From positions 1 to 61,226 of the forward strand of contig JALVSR010000137.1 in assembly GCA_027024225.1 (NCBI GenBank): a DNA stretch of 61,226 bases, in the 5' to 3' direction. Below the pieces are notes generated by a model. It was given only the letters and a program-made list of their open reading frames with translations, was not told where the DNA came from and ran no database searches. Position numbers and translations under genes: made by a program. Below, one piece after another: positions 24,698 through 35,703 of this stretch; the stretch's first letter is position 1, and every line of letters begins with the position of its first letter. The stretch comes from Hyphomicrobiales bacterium. GTDB taxonomy: Bacteria; Pseudomonadota; Alphaproteobacteria; Rhizobiales; Aestuariivirgaceae.

Positions 24698-24777
24698 GGC
24701 GGCGCCCCCGGGCGAAGGGGTGGAGGAAACGGCTGCGGCGGGATGCCGCAGGGGCCATTATGGCCTGTTCCGGCCAC

Positions 24778-25644
24778 TCATTTCCAGTCCAGGCCGATGT
24801 CGATGGCGGGCGCGGCCATGGTGATGCGGCTGGTGGAAATGTAATCGACGCCAGTTTCGGCAATGGCGCGGATGTTCTCAAGCGTCACGCCGCCGGAGGC
24901 TTCCGTTTCCGCCCGGCCCGCCACGAGGTCCACGGCCTGGCGCAGCTCGTCGGGCGTCATGTTGTCCAGCAACACCCGCGTGGCCCCGGCCTTAACGGCC
25001 TCGCGCACCTGTTCGAGCGTGTCGCATTCCACCTCCACCTGTTCGTGCTCGGCTTCTCTTGCGCGACGCACGGCCTCGGCCACGGAACCGGTGACGGCCA
25101 CGTGGTTGTCCTTGATGAGAATGGCGTCATACAGGCCCATGCGGTGGTTTTGCGCTCCGCCCATGCGGGTGGCGTATTTCGACAGGCGTCTGAGGCCCGG
25201 AATGGTCTTGCGCGTGTCCAGCAGCACTGCCTTCGTGCCCGCAATGGCGCGCACGTATTGGCGGGTGAGCGTGGCCATGCCGGAGAGCAGTTGCAGGATG
25301 TTGAGCGCGGTGCGCTCCGCCGCCAGCAGGGCGCGGGCGGGGCCCTCGATGTGCGCCACCGCCTGCCCGGCGCTCACCTCCGCGCCGTCGTTGACTTCCG
25401 CGTGAAAGCGGATGTTCTCGTCCATGAACAGGAAAGCGCGCTGGGCCACCGGCAGTCCGGCGATGATGCAGTTTTCCCGCGCCTGCATGACGCCGGAAAA
25501 ACGCACATCAGCCGGTATGACGGCCTTCGACGTGATGTCGCCCGCCCCGTCGAGATCTTCGTCGAAGGCGGCCTGCAACACCCGGCGGACGTCTTCTTCC
25601 GTCAGGGGGTCTGTCAGCGGCAGCAGGGTTTCATCCGCGCTCAT
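24778..25644 (-). CDS. nadC: nicotinate-nucleotide pyrophosphorylase (carboxylating)
   Basis: LLDTRKTIPGLRRLSKYATRMGGAQNHRMGLYDAILIKDNH. Confidence 0.97.
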   Translation of the reverse strand: MSADETLLPLTDPLTEEDVRRVLQAAFDEDLDGAGDITSKAVIPADVRFSGVMQARENCIIAGLPVAQRAFLFMDENIRFHAEVNDGAEVSAGQAVAHIEGPARALLAAERTALNILQLLSGMATLTRQYVRAIAGTKAVLLDTRKTIPGLRRLSKYATRMGGAQNHRMGLYDAILIKDNHVAVTGSVAEAVRRAREAEHEQVEVECDTLEQVREAVKAGATRVLLDNMTPDELRQAVDLVAGRAETEASGGVTLENIRAIAETGVDYISTSRITMAAPAIDIGLDWK

Positions 25645-25653
25645 GCGAGGGCA

Positions 25654-26103
25654 TCAGACGTTCTGGGGAATGCGCAGCGCCTGGCCGGGGTAGATCTTGT
25701 CAGGATCCGAGAGCATGGGCCGGTTGGCCTCGAAGATGGCCATGTACTTGCTGCCGTCGCCATAGTGCTGCTCGGCGATCTTCCACAGGCTCTCGCCCTT
25801 CTGCACGATGTGGAAGACCGGCTCGCCTTCCTCTCCCTCGGCCACTTCCACCTTCGTTTCCACCTTGGCCACGCCGATGGTATTGCCCACCGCCACGATG
25901 GCTTTCTCGAGGATTTCCTGCGAGGCGACGGCACCCTTCAGCACCACCTTGTCGCCCTCGACCTCCACCTCGACGTCGTCGGCGCCGATATCGAGCTTCT
26001 GAAGCTCCTTTTTCAGCTCTTCAGCCGGCGGCGCCTTTTCCTCTTCGTCAGAACCGAAGCCCAGCTTTTTCCCCGCGGACTTGATGAAATCGAACAGTCC
26101 CAT
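25654..26103 (-). CDS. lysM: BON + LysM domain protein (LysM/Kbp-like)
   Basis: BON region (VEVEVEGDKVVLKGAVASQEILEKAIVAVGN) and C-terminal LysM (FHIVQKGESLWKIAEQHYGDGSKYMAIFEANRPML). Confidence 0.88.
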   Translation of the reverse strand: MGLFDFIKSAGKKLGFGSDEEEKAPPAEELKKELQKLDIGADDVEVEVEGDKVVLKGAVASQEILEKAIVAVGNTIGVAKVETKVEVAEGEEGEPVFHIVQKGESLWKIAEQHYGDGSKYMAIFEANRPMLSDPDKIYPGQALRIPQNV

Positions 26104-26223
26104 GAGATTGCCTCCCGAAATGATGAAGTTGATTTGCGCAATACTCTATCACCTGCGCAAGGACAGGCATAGGGCAAAGCGCCTGTCATTCCTCCGCTGT
26201 TTGGACGCCCAGGCGGAAATGCG

Positions 26224-27255
26224 CTATTCGGCGGCGGTTTTCTTCGCGCGCTCGGCCTGCGCCTTCGCGGAGATTTCCAGCATGCGCTGCAGGGGCGTGA
26301 GCGCGCGGATGCGCAAATCCTCGTTGATGATGATTTCCGGCTTCTCGTCGCGCAGGCTGACGTAGAGCTTCTCCATGGTGTTCAGCGCCATGTAGGGGCA
26401 CACGGAGCACTTGCAATTGTTGTCGGACAGGCCGGGCAGGGGAATGAACTCCTTCTCCGGCGCCAGCTTCCGCATCTGGTGGATGATGTGCGTCTCGGTG
26501 CCGATGATGAAGCGCTTCGCATCGGAGTTCACCACGAACTCGATGATGGAGCGGGTGGAGCCCACATGATCGGCCAGATCGACGACGGATTTCGGGCTTT
26601 CCGGGTGCACCGCCACCTTGGCGTCCGGGTATTGCTTCTTCAGCTCCAGCAGCTCTTCCGTCGAGAACTTGTCGTGCACGATGCAGGTGCCGGGCCACAG
26701 GTCCATCTTGCGCCCCGTGACCTTTTCCAGCCAGCTGCCCAGATGCCTGTCCGGCACGAACAGGATGGGCTTGTCCTCCGGGATGGCCCTGATGATGTCG
26801 ATGGCGGAGGAAGAGGTGACCACGTAGTCGGACAGCGCCTTCACCTCCACGGAAGAGTTGATGTAGGTCACCACCACGTGGTCGGGGTGCTCGGCGCGGA
26901 AGATCTCCAGGTCATCGGCCGTGATGGCCTCTTCCAGCGAGCAGCCGGCCATCATGTCGGGGATGACCACCTTTTTCTGCGGGCTCAATATCTTCGCCAC
27001 CTCGCCCATGAAACGCACGCCGCAGAAGACGATCATGTCCGCGTCCGTTTCCGCGGCCTTGCGCGAAAGATCGAGCGAATCGCCCACGAAGTCGGCGATG
27101 TCCTGGATATCCGGGTCCTGGTAGTAGTGCGCCAGGATGACGGCGTTCTTCTCCTTGCGCAGGCGGTCGATTTCCGCCGTCACGTCGATGTTCGGGTCAA
27201 GCTTCGGCTGGCTTTCTTCCGCGTGCTTCCTGATCTGCTCCAGCACGTCAACCAT
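26224..27255 (-). CDS. nadA: quinolinate synthase
   Basis: VILAHYYQDPDIQDIADFVGDSLDLSRKAAETDADMIVFCGVRFMGE. Confidence 0.97.
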   Translation of the reverse strand: MVDVLEQIRKHAEESQPKLDPNIDVTAEIDRLRKEKNAVILAHYYQDPDIQDIADFVGDSLDLSRKAAETDADMIVFCGVRFMGEVAKILSPQKKVVIPDMMAGCSLEEAITADDLEIFRAEHPDHVVVTYINSSVEVKALSDYVVTSSSAIDIIRAIPEDKPILFVPDRHLGSWLEKVTGRKMDLWPGTCIVHDKFSTEELLELKKQYPDAKVAVHPESPKSVVDLADHVGSTRSIIEFVVNSDAKRFIIGTETHIIHQMRKLAPEKEFIPLPGLSDNNCKCSVCPYMALNTMEKLYVSLRDEKPEIIINEDLRIRALTPLQRMLEISAKAQAERAKKTAAE

Positions 27256-27417
27256 GGTGTCCTCCTCCCCGCGGCTGGCCGGCAAGACCGGCGCCGCAAA
27301 CCTGATTTGGCGGCTCGGGATTTACTACAAGATATGACCTCTCGGGCGGCCGGAATCAAGGAAATGCGAATATGTCGGGGGTTTCAACATGTTGTGATGG
27401 CATCCGCACAATTTGAA

Positions 27418-27999
27418 TCACTTGGCCGAGAGAGCTTTCGCGCCATCGGCAGGCAAGCAGGTGGGCGGCAAAAGTGGCCAGGTGCCCGGCAGCTGAAAAT
27501 GCCACCATTCCGTCCTGATGCCTGTGAAGCCCGCCGCATGCATGATGCCCGCAAGCATCATGCGGTTTTTCAATGCCTCTGCCGAAACCTTTCGGGAGGC
27601 TGGCCATGCGATTTCGCGCATGTCGTCGAAGTCCGTGCCCATTTCCAGCGGCATGCCATCTGCATCGGCCAGGGTGAGGTCAACGGCCACACCGCGGGTG
27701 TGGGTGGAGCCGACTTCCGGCGGGATGACGTAACGCGGGTCGGGACAGGCGCGGAACAGCGCCCGCTGGGCCTGTGGCGGGCGGTAGCCGTCGAACACCA
27801 CCAGCCGAAAGCCTGCGTGGCATGCGAGGTCGCTTGCGCGCTTCAGCGCTTCTGCCGCTTCGGGGCGAAGAAAGCAGCGTGGCTCGGCATAAAGCGGCTT
27901 GCCCGCCATGTTTTCCGGCGTGGCGTAGCGTATGTCCAGCATCACGCCGTGCTCTTCGGGCGTGATCTCCACCAGCTTCGGCCTTGTCATGTGGCCCAT
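27418..27999 (-). CDS. D-alanyl-D-alanine dipeptidase, VanX/DdpX (M15D) family
   Basis: VFDGYRPPQAQRALF...GSTHTRGVAVDLTL...TEWWHFQL. Confidence 0.88.
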   Translation of the reverse strand: MGHMTRPKLVEITPEEHGVMLDIRYATPENMAGKPLYAEPRCFLRPEAAEALKRASDLACHAGFRLVVFDGYRPPQAQRALFRACPDPRYVIPPEVGSTHTRGVAVDLTLADADGMPLEMGTDFDDMREIAWPASRKVSAEALKNRMMLAGIMHAAGFTGIRTEWWHFQLPGTWPLLPPTCLPADGAKALSAK

Positions 28000-28070
28000 T
28001 GCGCCTTTCCCATGTTTCGGTTTCGGCTTATGAATCGTGCAAGGTTGAATAATCCAGTGGGGAGTGCGCC

Positions 28071-29540
28071 ATGTCCAGTCCGCTCAAATCCGTGTTGAAA
28101 GATCCGGAACTGTTGCGCGAGGCCTGTTTCATTGACGGCGCGTGGGTGCCGGGCACGCGCACCTTCGCCGTGACCAACCCCGCCACCGGCGAGGTGCTGG
28201 CGCAGGTGCCGGACATGGGCGCGGAGGAAACGGAGCGGGCCATCGCCGCGGCGAAGGCGGCGCAACCGGCGTGGGCGGCCTTGAGCGCGAAAGACCGCGC
28301 CGCGATCCTGCGCAAGTGGCATGACCTGATTCTGGAGCACGCCGAGGATCTGGCCATCATCATGACCGCAGAGCAGGGCAAGCCGCTGGCCGAATCGCGC
28401 GGCGAGGTAACTTACGGCGCCAGCTTCATCGAGTGGGCGGCGGAGGAAGGCAAGCGGCTGTATGGCGAGATCGTCCCCAGCCCCTTCGTGGATGCGCGCA
28501 TTCACGTGCTGCGCCAGCCGGTGGGGGTGGTGGCGGCCATCACCCCGTGGAACTTCCCCAACGCCATGATCACGCGGAAAGTGGGTCCGGCGCTGGCGGC
28601 GGGCTGCACCATGGTGGTGAAGCCGGCCGAGGACACGCCGCTTTCGGCCCTGGCGCTGGCGGAGCTGGCGGCGCGGGCGGGCGTTCCGGCGGGAGTGTTC
28701 AACGTGATCACCGGGGATGCCCCCACCATCGGCGGCGTGCTGACCTCGCACCCGGATGTGCGGATGCTTACCTTCACCGGCTCCACGGAGGTGGGCAAGC
28801 TCTTGATGCGCCAGTGCGCGGAAACGGTGAAGAAGGTGTCGCTGGAGCTGGGGGGCAACGCGCCGTTCATCGTGTTCGACGACGCCGACCTCGACGAGGC
28901 GGTGCAGGGCACCATCATGAGTAAATACCGCAACACCGGGCAGACCTGCGTGTGCGCCAACCGCATCATGGTGCAGGCGGGCGTGTATGACGCCTTCGCC
29001 GAAAAGCTGGCGGAGGCGGTGAAGGGCCTGAAGGTGGGTATCGGCACCGAGGAGGGCGTGGCGCAGGGGCCGCTGATCAACGAGGAAGCGCTGGCCAAGG
29101 TGGAGCGGCTGGTGGAAGACGCGAAGGAAAAGGGCGCGCGGGTGCTGACCGGGGGCAGGCGGCACGAACTGGGCGGCACCTTCTACGAGCCCACGGTGCT
29201 GTGCGACATCACGCCGGAGATGGCGCTGACGAAAGAAGAGATCTTCGGCCCCGTGGCGCCGCTGATGCGCTTCGAGACGGAGGAAGAAGCCATCCGCATG
29301 GCCAACGACACGCCCTATGGCCTTGCGGCCTATTTCTACGCGCGCGACGTGGGGCGCGTGGTGCGGGTGTATGAAGCGCTGGAATACGGCATCGTGGGAG
29401 TGAACCGCGGCATCATTTCCACGGAAGTGGCGCCCTTTGGCGGGGTGAAGGAATCGGGCCTTGGCCGCGAGGGCGGCAGGCATGGCGTGGAGGAGTTCAC
29501 CGAGCTGAAATACGTCTGCCTCGGTGGGCTGGAAAAATGA
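28071..29540 (+). CDS. gabD: NAD(P)-dependent succinate-semialdehyde dehydrogenase
   Basis: ALDH family: ITPWNFPNAMITRKVGPALAAGCTMVVKPAEDTPLSA, ELGGNAPFIVFDDADLD. Confidence 0.93.
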   Translation: MSSPLKSVLKDPELLREACFIDGAWVPGTRTFAVTNPATGEVLAQVPDMGAEETERAIAAAKAAQPAWAALSAKDRAAILRKWHDLILEHAEDLAIIMTAEQGKPLAESRGEVTYGASFIEWAAEEGKRLYGEIVPSPFVDARIHVLRQPVGVVAAITPWNFPNAMITRKVGPALAAGCTMVVKPAEDTPLSALALAELAARAGVPAGVFNVITGDAPTIGGVLTSHPDVRMLTFTGSTEVGKLLMRQCAETVKKVSLELGGNAPFIVFDDADLDEAVQGTIMSKYRNTGQTCVCANRIMVQAGVYDAFAEKLAEAVKGLKVGIGTEEGVAQGPLINEEALAKVERLVEDAKEKGARVLTGGRRHELGGTFYEPTVLCDITPEMALTKEEIFGPVAPLMRFETEEEAIRMANDTPYGLAAYFYARDVGRVVRVYEALEYGIVGVNRGIISTEVAPFGGVKESGLGREGGRHGVEEFTELKYVCLGGLEK

Positions 29541-29679
29541 AGGGACGATGCCGTGCGGAACGGGCCGCCGGCATGCGCGTTCCCGTGCCGGAACCCGTGG
29601 CCCGGCCAGCCCTTGCCGCAATCGCTCTCCATGCATCGAAGGATGGCATGACCGGCTCGAACCGTGGAGGAAGCTCAAT

Positions 29680-30297
29680 TCATGGTGCGGCGGCCAGGGT
29701 GCCGGAGAGAATGAGAAAATTCTTCAGCAGCGCGTGGCCGCACTCGGTGGCGATACTCTCCGGATGAAACTGCACGCCGAAGATGGGCAATTCCTTGTGT
29801 TGCACGCCCATGATGAGCCCGCCCTTGTCGGCGGAGGTGCGGGCGGTGACTTCCAGCTCGGCGGGCAGGGTGGCCTCGTCGATGATGAGCGAATGATAGC
29901 GCGTGGCCGTGAAGGGCTGCGGCAAGCCGCGGAAGATGCCCTCGCCGATATGATGGATGGAATCGGTCTTGCCGTGCATCAGCTCCGGTGCGCGCACGAT
30001 ATCCGCGCCGAAGGCCTGGCCGATGCTCTGGTGCCCCAGGCACACGCCCAGCAGCGGAATGCCGTGCTCGGTGGCGGTTTTCACGAGATTGACGGAAATG
30101 CCCGCTTGCGCGGGCGTGCAGGGGCCGGGCGAGATGACGATGGCCTGCGGCTGCATGGCCAGCGCCTCGTCCACCGTGATGGCGTCATTGCGGTGCACCT
30201 CGATGGCAAGCTCGTGGCCCATCTGCAGCCCCACCTCGCCGATGTAGTGCAGCAGGTTGAAGGTGAAGCTGTCGTAGTTGTCCAGCAGCAGGATCAT
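29680..30297 (-). CDS. trpG: anthranilate synthase component II
   Basis: [21 protein letters not shown]...[14 protein letters not shown]...FHPESI. Confidence 0.95.
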   Translation of the reverse strand: MILLLDNYDSFTFNLLHYIGEVGLQMGHELAIEVHRNDAITVDEALAMQPQAIVISPGPCTPAQAGISVNLVKTATEHGIPLLGVCLGHQSIGQAFGADIVRAPELMHGKTDSIHHIGEGIFRGLPQPFTATRYHSLIIDEATLPAELEVTARTSADKGGLIMGVQHKELPIFGVQFHPESIATECGHALLKNFLILSGTLAAAP

Positions 30298-30310
30298 CGC
30301 ATCAGTATCC

Positions 30311-31837
30311 TCACTGTCCCTTTTTCCCGTTGCCGGCGAAGCGCGCCGCAACTTCCGCCGCGCGGAACAGGGCGCGGGCCTTGTTCTCGCATTCCTTCTG
30401 CTCCAGCCTGGGCACGGAATCGGCCACGATGCCGGCGCCCGCCTGCACGAACATGCGCCCGTCCTTGACGATGGCGGTGCGCAGCACGATGGCCGAATCC
30501 ATCTCGCCGGCGGCGGAGAAATACCCCACGCAGCCGGCGTAGATGCCGCGCCGGTGCACCTCCAGTTCGTCGATGATCTCCATGGCCCGCACCTTCGGCG
30601 CGCCGGAAACCGTGCCTGCGGGAAAGCCCGCCACAAGCGCGTCCAGCGCGTCGGCGTCGGCGCGCAGGCGGCCCTCCACGTTGGAGACGATGTGCATGAC
30701 CTGGCTGTAACGCTCGATGACGAATTTTTCCGTCACCTCCACCGAGCCGATCTCGGCCACGCGGCCCACGTCGTTGCGCCCAAGATCCAGCAGCATCAGG
30801 TGTTCGGCCAGCTCCTTCGGGTCGGAGAGCAGTTCCTCTTCCAGCGCCTTGTCTTCCTCCGGGGTGCGTCCACGGCGGCGCGTGCCGGCGATGGGCCGGA
30901 TGGTGACCTTGCCATCGCGCACCCGCACCAGGATCTCCGGGCTGGAACCGGCCACGGCGAACTCGCCGAAGTCGAGGTAATAGAGATAGGGCGAGGGGTT
31001 GGTGCGCCTCAGCGCCCTGTAAAGGGCCAGCGGGGGCAGGGGAAAGTCCGTCTCGAAGCGTTGGGAGAGCACAACCTGGAAGATGTCGCCCGCGCGGATA
31101 TATTCCTTCGCCCGCTCCACCATTTCCATGTAGCGCTCCGGCGGCGTGTTGGACACGGGCGGGGCGAGCGAAATCTCGCGCATGGGCTCGCGCAGCAGGG
31201 CCGGCTCGATGGGGCCGGAGAGCCTGGCGATGACCTCCTCCAGCCGTGCCCGCGCCCGCTTCCATGCCGTTTGCGCCGAAACGCCCGGTTCGGGCCGCAC
31301 CGGCGTGACGATGACCATTTCATCCGCCACCGCGTCGAAAATGACCATGATGGTGGGGCGGATCATCAGCGCTTCGGGCAGGCCCAGCGCGTCCGGATTG
31401 TCATCCGGCAGGCGCTCCATGTAGCGCACCATGTCATAGCCCATGTAGCCGAATATGCCCGCGGCCATGGGCGGCAGGGTGTCGGGCAGGTCGATGCGAC
31501 TTTCCGCAATGAAGGCGCGCAGGCTGTCCAGCGGCGCGCGCTTGTCCGGCTCGAAGGCGCCGGCAACGTCTTCCAATGCCCGGCGGTTGAACAGGGCCTG
31601 GCCTTTTTCCACCTTCCACACCACGTCCGGGTTCAGCCCGATGAGCGAATAGCGCCCGCGCACGGCGCCGCCTTCCACCGACTCCAGCAGAAAGATGTTC
31701 TGCGCGCCGGGCTTGAGCTTCATCAGCGCGGAGACGGGGGTTTCCAGGTCGGCCACCAGGCGCGTGGCCAGCACCTGTGGGCGGCCGTCCTCATAGGCGG
31801 CGATGAAGTCCTCGTATGTGGTTTCCGGATGTATCAT
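30311..31837 (-). CDS. trpE: anthranilate synthase component I
   Basis: [44 protein letters not shown]. Confidence 0.96.
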   Translation of the reverse strand: MIHPETTYEDFIAAYEDGRPQVLATRLVADLETPVSALMKLKPGAQNIFLLESVEGGAVRGRYSLIGLNPDVVWKVEKGQALFNRRALEDVAGAFEPDKRAPLDSLRAFIAESRIDLPDTLPPMAAGIFGYMGYDMVRYMERLPDDNPDALGLPEALMIRPTIMVIFDAVADEMVIVTPVRPEPGVSAQTAWKRARARLEEVIARLSGPIEPALLREPMREISLAPPVSNTPPERYMEMVERAKEYIRAGDIFQVVLSQRFETDFPLPPLALYRALRRTNPSPYLYYLDFGEFAVAGSSPEILVRVRDGKVTIRPIAGTRRRGRTPEEDKALEEELLSDPKELAEHLMLLDLGRNDVGRVAEIGSVEVTEKFVIERYSQVMHIVSNVEGRLRADADALDALVAGFPAGTVSGAPKVRAMEIIDELEVHRRGIYAGCVGYFSAAGEMDSAIVLRTAIVKDGRMFVQAGAGIVADSVPRLEQKECENKARALFRAAEVAARFAGNGKKGQ

Positions 31838-31976
31838 GATGCCAGGGATGCAGGGAGTTCACGAATTCGCATGCATTGTGGCAGCAGTGGCCCAGCCGAT
31901 AGCACGTTGCCAATGAAAAAGCGGTCATGATTGGCATGGCCAGCGGCGGTGCGGGCGGATGGCCACACGATCGCGA

Positions 31977-33863
31977 TCATTGCGCGCCGCTGGCCTGGCG
32001 CCAGAGGTTCATGTTGATTTGCACGTCGTAGGCCTGTTGCAAGGCGGCGATGTATTGCGCGCCAAGGTCGGTGGCGATGCCGCGGCTCAGCACCGTGCGC
32101 AGGGCCTTGGCCTCGGAGGAGCTGGCGTCCAGTTCCGCCAGCGGCCGCTCCTTCACCTTCATCAACCAGGCCTTGCTGCCATCGGGCGCGATGGCCACGG
32201 CGAACGCGCCCGGCCTGGCGGCGAACAGCGCTTCCACGGCAACGCCGGGGAAGTCAGGGCGGGCATCATTGCGTTTTACCTTCTCGATGGTCTTGACCGT
32301 GGCGCCGATTTCCTCGGCCACCCTTTCAAGCGGGGTGCCGGATTCGGCCTTTTTCTTCAGCTCTTCCACCTGCCGGCGCAGGCTGGCGGAGAAGGCTTCG
32401 GCCCTCCAAGCCTTTTCCACGTCCGCGCGCGCTTTCTCGAAGGGGCGCGGCCCGGCCGGCAGGATCTTCACCACCTCGAACCAGGCGTAGCCGTCGTTCG
32501 GCAGTTGCACCACGTCGTTGTCCATGCCCGGTTCGGCCCGGAAGGCCTCCGCGACGACCTGCATGCCGCCGGGCACCGAGAGAGGCTTGCCCGTTTCGTC
32601 CGTGCCGCTGCGGGTCACCGGCTCGGTGGTAGCCAGCTCCAATCCCTGCGCGGCGGCGACATCGGCCAGCCCCATGCCGGAGGCGCGCGCCTCCTCGATC
32701 TTGTCGTAGAGTTCGGCGGCCAGGTCGCGCGCCTTTTCCAGCTTTAGGTGCTTCTCCAGCTCGCCGCGCACCTGTTCGAAGGTTTTCGTTTGCGCCGGCT
32801 GCACCTTCACCACGCGGGCGACGAACACTCCCAAGGGCGTCTTCACCGGTCCCGCCACCTCGCCTTCCTTCACGGAAAAGACGGCTTCTGCCAGCTTCTC
32901 GTCGGGGAAGCTCTTGCGGTCAAAGGGGCCGAGGCGCACGTCTTCCGGCTTGAGCTTCTTCTCCTCAAGCAGCTGCTCCCAGGTCTTCTGTCCGGATTTG
33001 AGCGCCTGAAGCGCCGTGTTCGCCTCGTCCTCGCTGTCGAAACGCAGTTGCTCCACCGTGCGCCGCTCCGGCACGTTGAAGCGATCCTTCTGCACTTCAT
33101 ACAGCCGTTTCAGCTCTTCCTCGTCCACCTGCACCTTGTCGAGCAGCTTTTCCGGCTCCAGCGCCAGCACGCGGATGATGCGGCGTTCCGGCACGGTGAA
33201 TCGCTGTTTGTGCTTCTCGTAATATTTCTTCAGCGTGGCCTCGTCCGGCTGCGGCACCGCCGCCTCGTTGGCCACGATCACCACGTATTCCGCATCCCGC
33301 GCCGCGTTGCGAAAGGCGTGGATCTGCTCCAACAGGGTCCTGGGCGCCACCACGTCCGCCGTTACAGCCGCCATCACGCCATTGCCCAGCAGGGCGGTGC
33401 GCTCCTCCGCCACGAACTCCGCCTCGCTCATTCCGGCGGCGAAGAGCGCCTGGCGCAATTTTTCGGGGTCGAAGCGTCCATCCGGTCCGGCAAATTGCGG
33501 CATGGACTTGATGCGGCGGGCGATGAACTCGTCCGACAGGGAAAGGCCCAGCCGCCGCACGTTTTCCTTCAGCACCGCCTCGCGGATGAGCTGGATGAGA
33601 ATCTGCCGGTCCAGCCCCATTTCCCGCGCCTCGTCCGGGCTGATGCTGCGGCCCGTCCGGCGGGCGATCTGCTGCAGGGTGGCGCGGAAACGGTCGGAAT
33701 AGGCGCTCACCGGGATGGTGGTTTCGCCAGCGGTGATGAGCGTGTCTTCCGGACTGACGCGGAAAACGTCCGAAATGCCCCAGATGGCAAAGCTCATGGC
33801 CAGCAGGCCGATGAAGATCTTGGCCAGGACGCCGCCGGACTTTTCGCGCATGGAGGTGAGCAT
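31977..33863 (-). CDS. SurA/PpiD-like periplasmic peptidylprolyl isomerase, membrane anchored
   Basis: N-terminal TM (MLTSMREKSGGVLAKIFIGLLAMSFAIWGISDVF), SurA_N-like and rotamase regions; next to trpE. Confidence 0.85.
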   Translation of the reverse strand: MLTSMREKSGGVLAKIFIGLLAMSFAIWGISDVFRVSPEDTLITAGETTIPVSAYSDRFRATLQQIARRTGRSISPDEAREMGLDRQILIQLIREAVLKENVRRLGLSLSDEFIARRIKSMPQFAGPDGRFDPEKLRQALFAAGMSEAEFVAEERTALLGNGVMAAVTADVVAPRTLLEQIHAFRNAARDAEYVVIVANEAAVPQPDEATLKKYYEKHKQRFTVPERRIIRVLALEPEKLLDKVQVDEEELKRLYEVQKDRFNVPERRTVEQLRFDSEDEANTALQALKSGQKTWEQLLEEKKLKPEDVRLGPFDRKSFPDEKLAEAVFSVKEGEVAGPVKTPLGVFVARVVKVQPAQTKTFEQVRGELEKHLKLEKARDLAAELYDKIEEARASGMGLADVAAAQGLELATTEPVTRSGTDETGKPLSVPGGMQVVAEAFRAEPGMDNDVVQLPNDGYAWFEVVKILPAGPRPFEKARADVEKAWRAEAFSASLRRQVEELKKKAESGTPLERVAEEIGATVKTIEKVKRNDARPDFPGVAVEALFAARPGAFAVAIAPDGSKAWLMKVKERPLAELDASSSEAKALRTVLSRGIATDLGAQYIAALQQAYDVQINMNLWRQASGAQ

Positions 33864-34102
33864 GTTCGGCCTTCCGCAATGAAAAAGGTCATGTGAATCA
33901 CGCCGTGCCGGCGCGCTTTCGCGCGCATATTAAGCCCTTGCCCGCGTCATTCAAGCACTTCTCATTTTCGTCGGGGGCTGCTATTCAGCCCGCACCAAAG
34001 CTCCCGGAGATTTTCCCGGTTTCGCGGGGGCTTCTTCGGGGTCGTGGGGATTATATACACGGGCCTTGTTTGATACGAACCTGAGAGGAGGGGAATTCGC
34101 AC

Positions 34103-34867
34103 ATGCCTGCACATGACTTTCCGCCGCTGGTTGCCGGCAACTGGAAGATGAACGGCACGCTGGCCTCGCTGGACGAGGCGAGGGCGCTGATGGAGAAGCT
34201 CAAGGGCGTGAACCCGCGCTGCGACGTGATGCTGTGCCCGCCGTTCACGCTGATTCATCCCATGGCGCAGGTGCTGGGCGATTCCACCATCGCGCTGGGC
34301 GGGCAGGACTGTCACTGGGAGCAAAGCGGCGCGCACACCGGCGACATCGCGGCGGAAATGCTGGCGGATCTGGGCTGCACGGCGGTCATCGTGGGGCATT
34401 CGGAGCGCCGCACGGACCATGGCGAGACCGACGAAATCGTGAAGAAGAAGGCCGCGGCCGCGCATCGCGCCGGGCTAATCTCCATCATCTGCATCGGCGA
34501 GACCATTGACGAGCGCAAGGCGGGCAAGACGCTTCAGGTGCTCTCCACCCAGATCGCGGGTTCGGTGCCCGAGGGTGCGAACGCAGCCAACACGGTGATC
34601 GCCTACGAGCCAGTGTGGGCCATCGGCACCGGCCTTACCCCCACCACGGACGAGGTGGCGGAAGCCCATGCCCACATCCGCAAGGAGCTGGCGGCGAAGA
34701 TGGGCGGCGAGGAAGAGGCTTTGAGAGTGCGCATTCAGTATGGCGGCTCGGTGAAACCCAACAACGCGAAGGAACTTATGAGCGTGCCGAACGTGGATGG
34801 CGCGCTGGTGGGCGGCGCCTCGCTGAAGGCGGACGACTTCTTCGGCATCATCGAGGCCTACCTGTAA
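34103..34867 (+). CDS. tpiA: triosephosphate isomerase
   Basis: [17 protein letters not shown]...[11 protein letters not shown]. Confidence 0.98.
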   Translation: MPAHDFPPLVAGNWKMNGTLASLDEARALMEKLKGVNPRCDVMLCPPFTLIHPMAQVLGDSTIALGGQDCHWEQSGAHTGDIAAEMLADLGCTAVIVGHSERRTDHGETDEIVKKKAAAAHRAGLISIICIGETIDERKAGKTLQVLSTQIAGSVPEGANAANTVIAYEPVWAIGTGLTPTTDEVAEAHAHIRKELAAKMGGEEEALRVRIQYGGSVKPNNAKELMSVPNVDGALVGGASLKADDFFGIIEAYL

Positions 34868-35165
34868 GGCACCATCCCGCTCCTCACCATCCCGCTTGCC
34901 TGGCCAGCCTCATGCCATCATGACCGGGAGGTTGGCGGAAGCGCCGGGTGGTGGGTGGAAAACGCTTCAGCGCAAGAATCCAGAGCGGGGAGGGCCGGTT
35001 GGACGCTCCTTCAGGACTCCGCTCCACTTGCCTGCGGGGCGCAATGGCGCTACGGAAGGCATGGAACCAGGCTCGTCATGCCGGTGATGAGCCTGAATCT
35101 CGTGCCGCAGGCCCAGGTGCCGGCGGGGCTGGAGCAAAAGCGGCGGAACAGGAGAAGGCATCGTC

Positions 35166-35516
35166 ATGGAAGCGGTATTGCTGGCCATTCATCTCATCGT
35201 GACGCTGGCGCTCATCGGCGTCATTCTGTTGCAGCGCTCTGAGGGCGGGGCGCTGGGCATCGGCGGATCGGGCGGCGGCAACCTGTTTTCCGCCCGGGGC
35301 GCGGCCAACGCGCTCACCCGCGCCACCGCCGCGCTGGCCACGGTGTTCTTCATCACCTCCATCGCGCTTACCATTCTTTCCGTGCGCTCCAACAAGCCGA
35401 AATCGGTGTTCGACGCCGCCCCGGCGCAAACGCAGCAACAGCCCGGCGCGCCCGTGCTGCCGAAACTGCCCGGCGGCAAGGCCACGCCGGAGCTGCCCAC
35501 CGCCCCGACGAAGTGA
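35166..35516 (+). CDS. secG: preprotein translocase subunit SecG
   Basis: MEAVLLAIHLIVTLALIGVILLQRSEGGALGIGGSGGGNLFSARG. Confidence 0.95.
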   Translation: MEAVLLAIHLIVTLALIGVILLQRSEGGALGIGGSGGGNLFSARGAANALTRATAALATVFFITSIALTILSVRSNKPKSVFDAAPAQTQQQPGAPVLPKLPGGKATPELPTAPTK

Positions 35517-35703
35517 GGCGGGGGGCGGCCCATTTTTTCAGGGCTGCGGCGGTTGCGGTGCGGCTCGTTTCCAGGAGGTGAAAGATCGCGGCGGGGCGTT
35601 CCGATTGTGGAATGCCCCGTGTGCGTTTCTTGCGCGCGGGGATAATTCGGCCTAACACACGCACACGGATCTCAAGGCTTTCCATATCGGGGAACAGGTC
35701 ATC

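Noticed and set aside
24631-26172. 513-aa plus-strand ORF opposite nadC/lysM (and 26479-28098 + opposite nadA)
   Set aside because: Shadow ORFs with low-complexity composition; the minus-strand genes are clear.
30278-31930. 550-aa plus-strand ORF opposite trpE
   Set aside because: Shadow of trpE.
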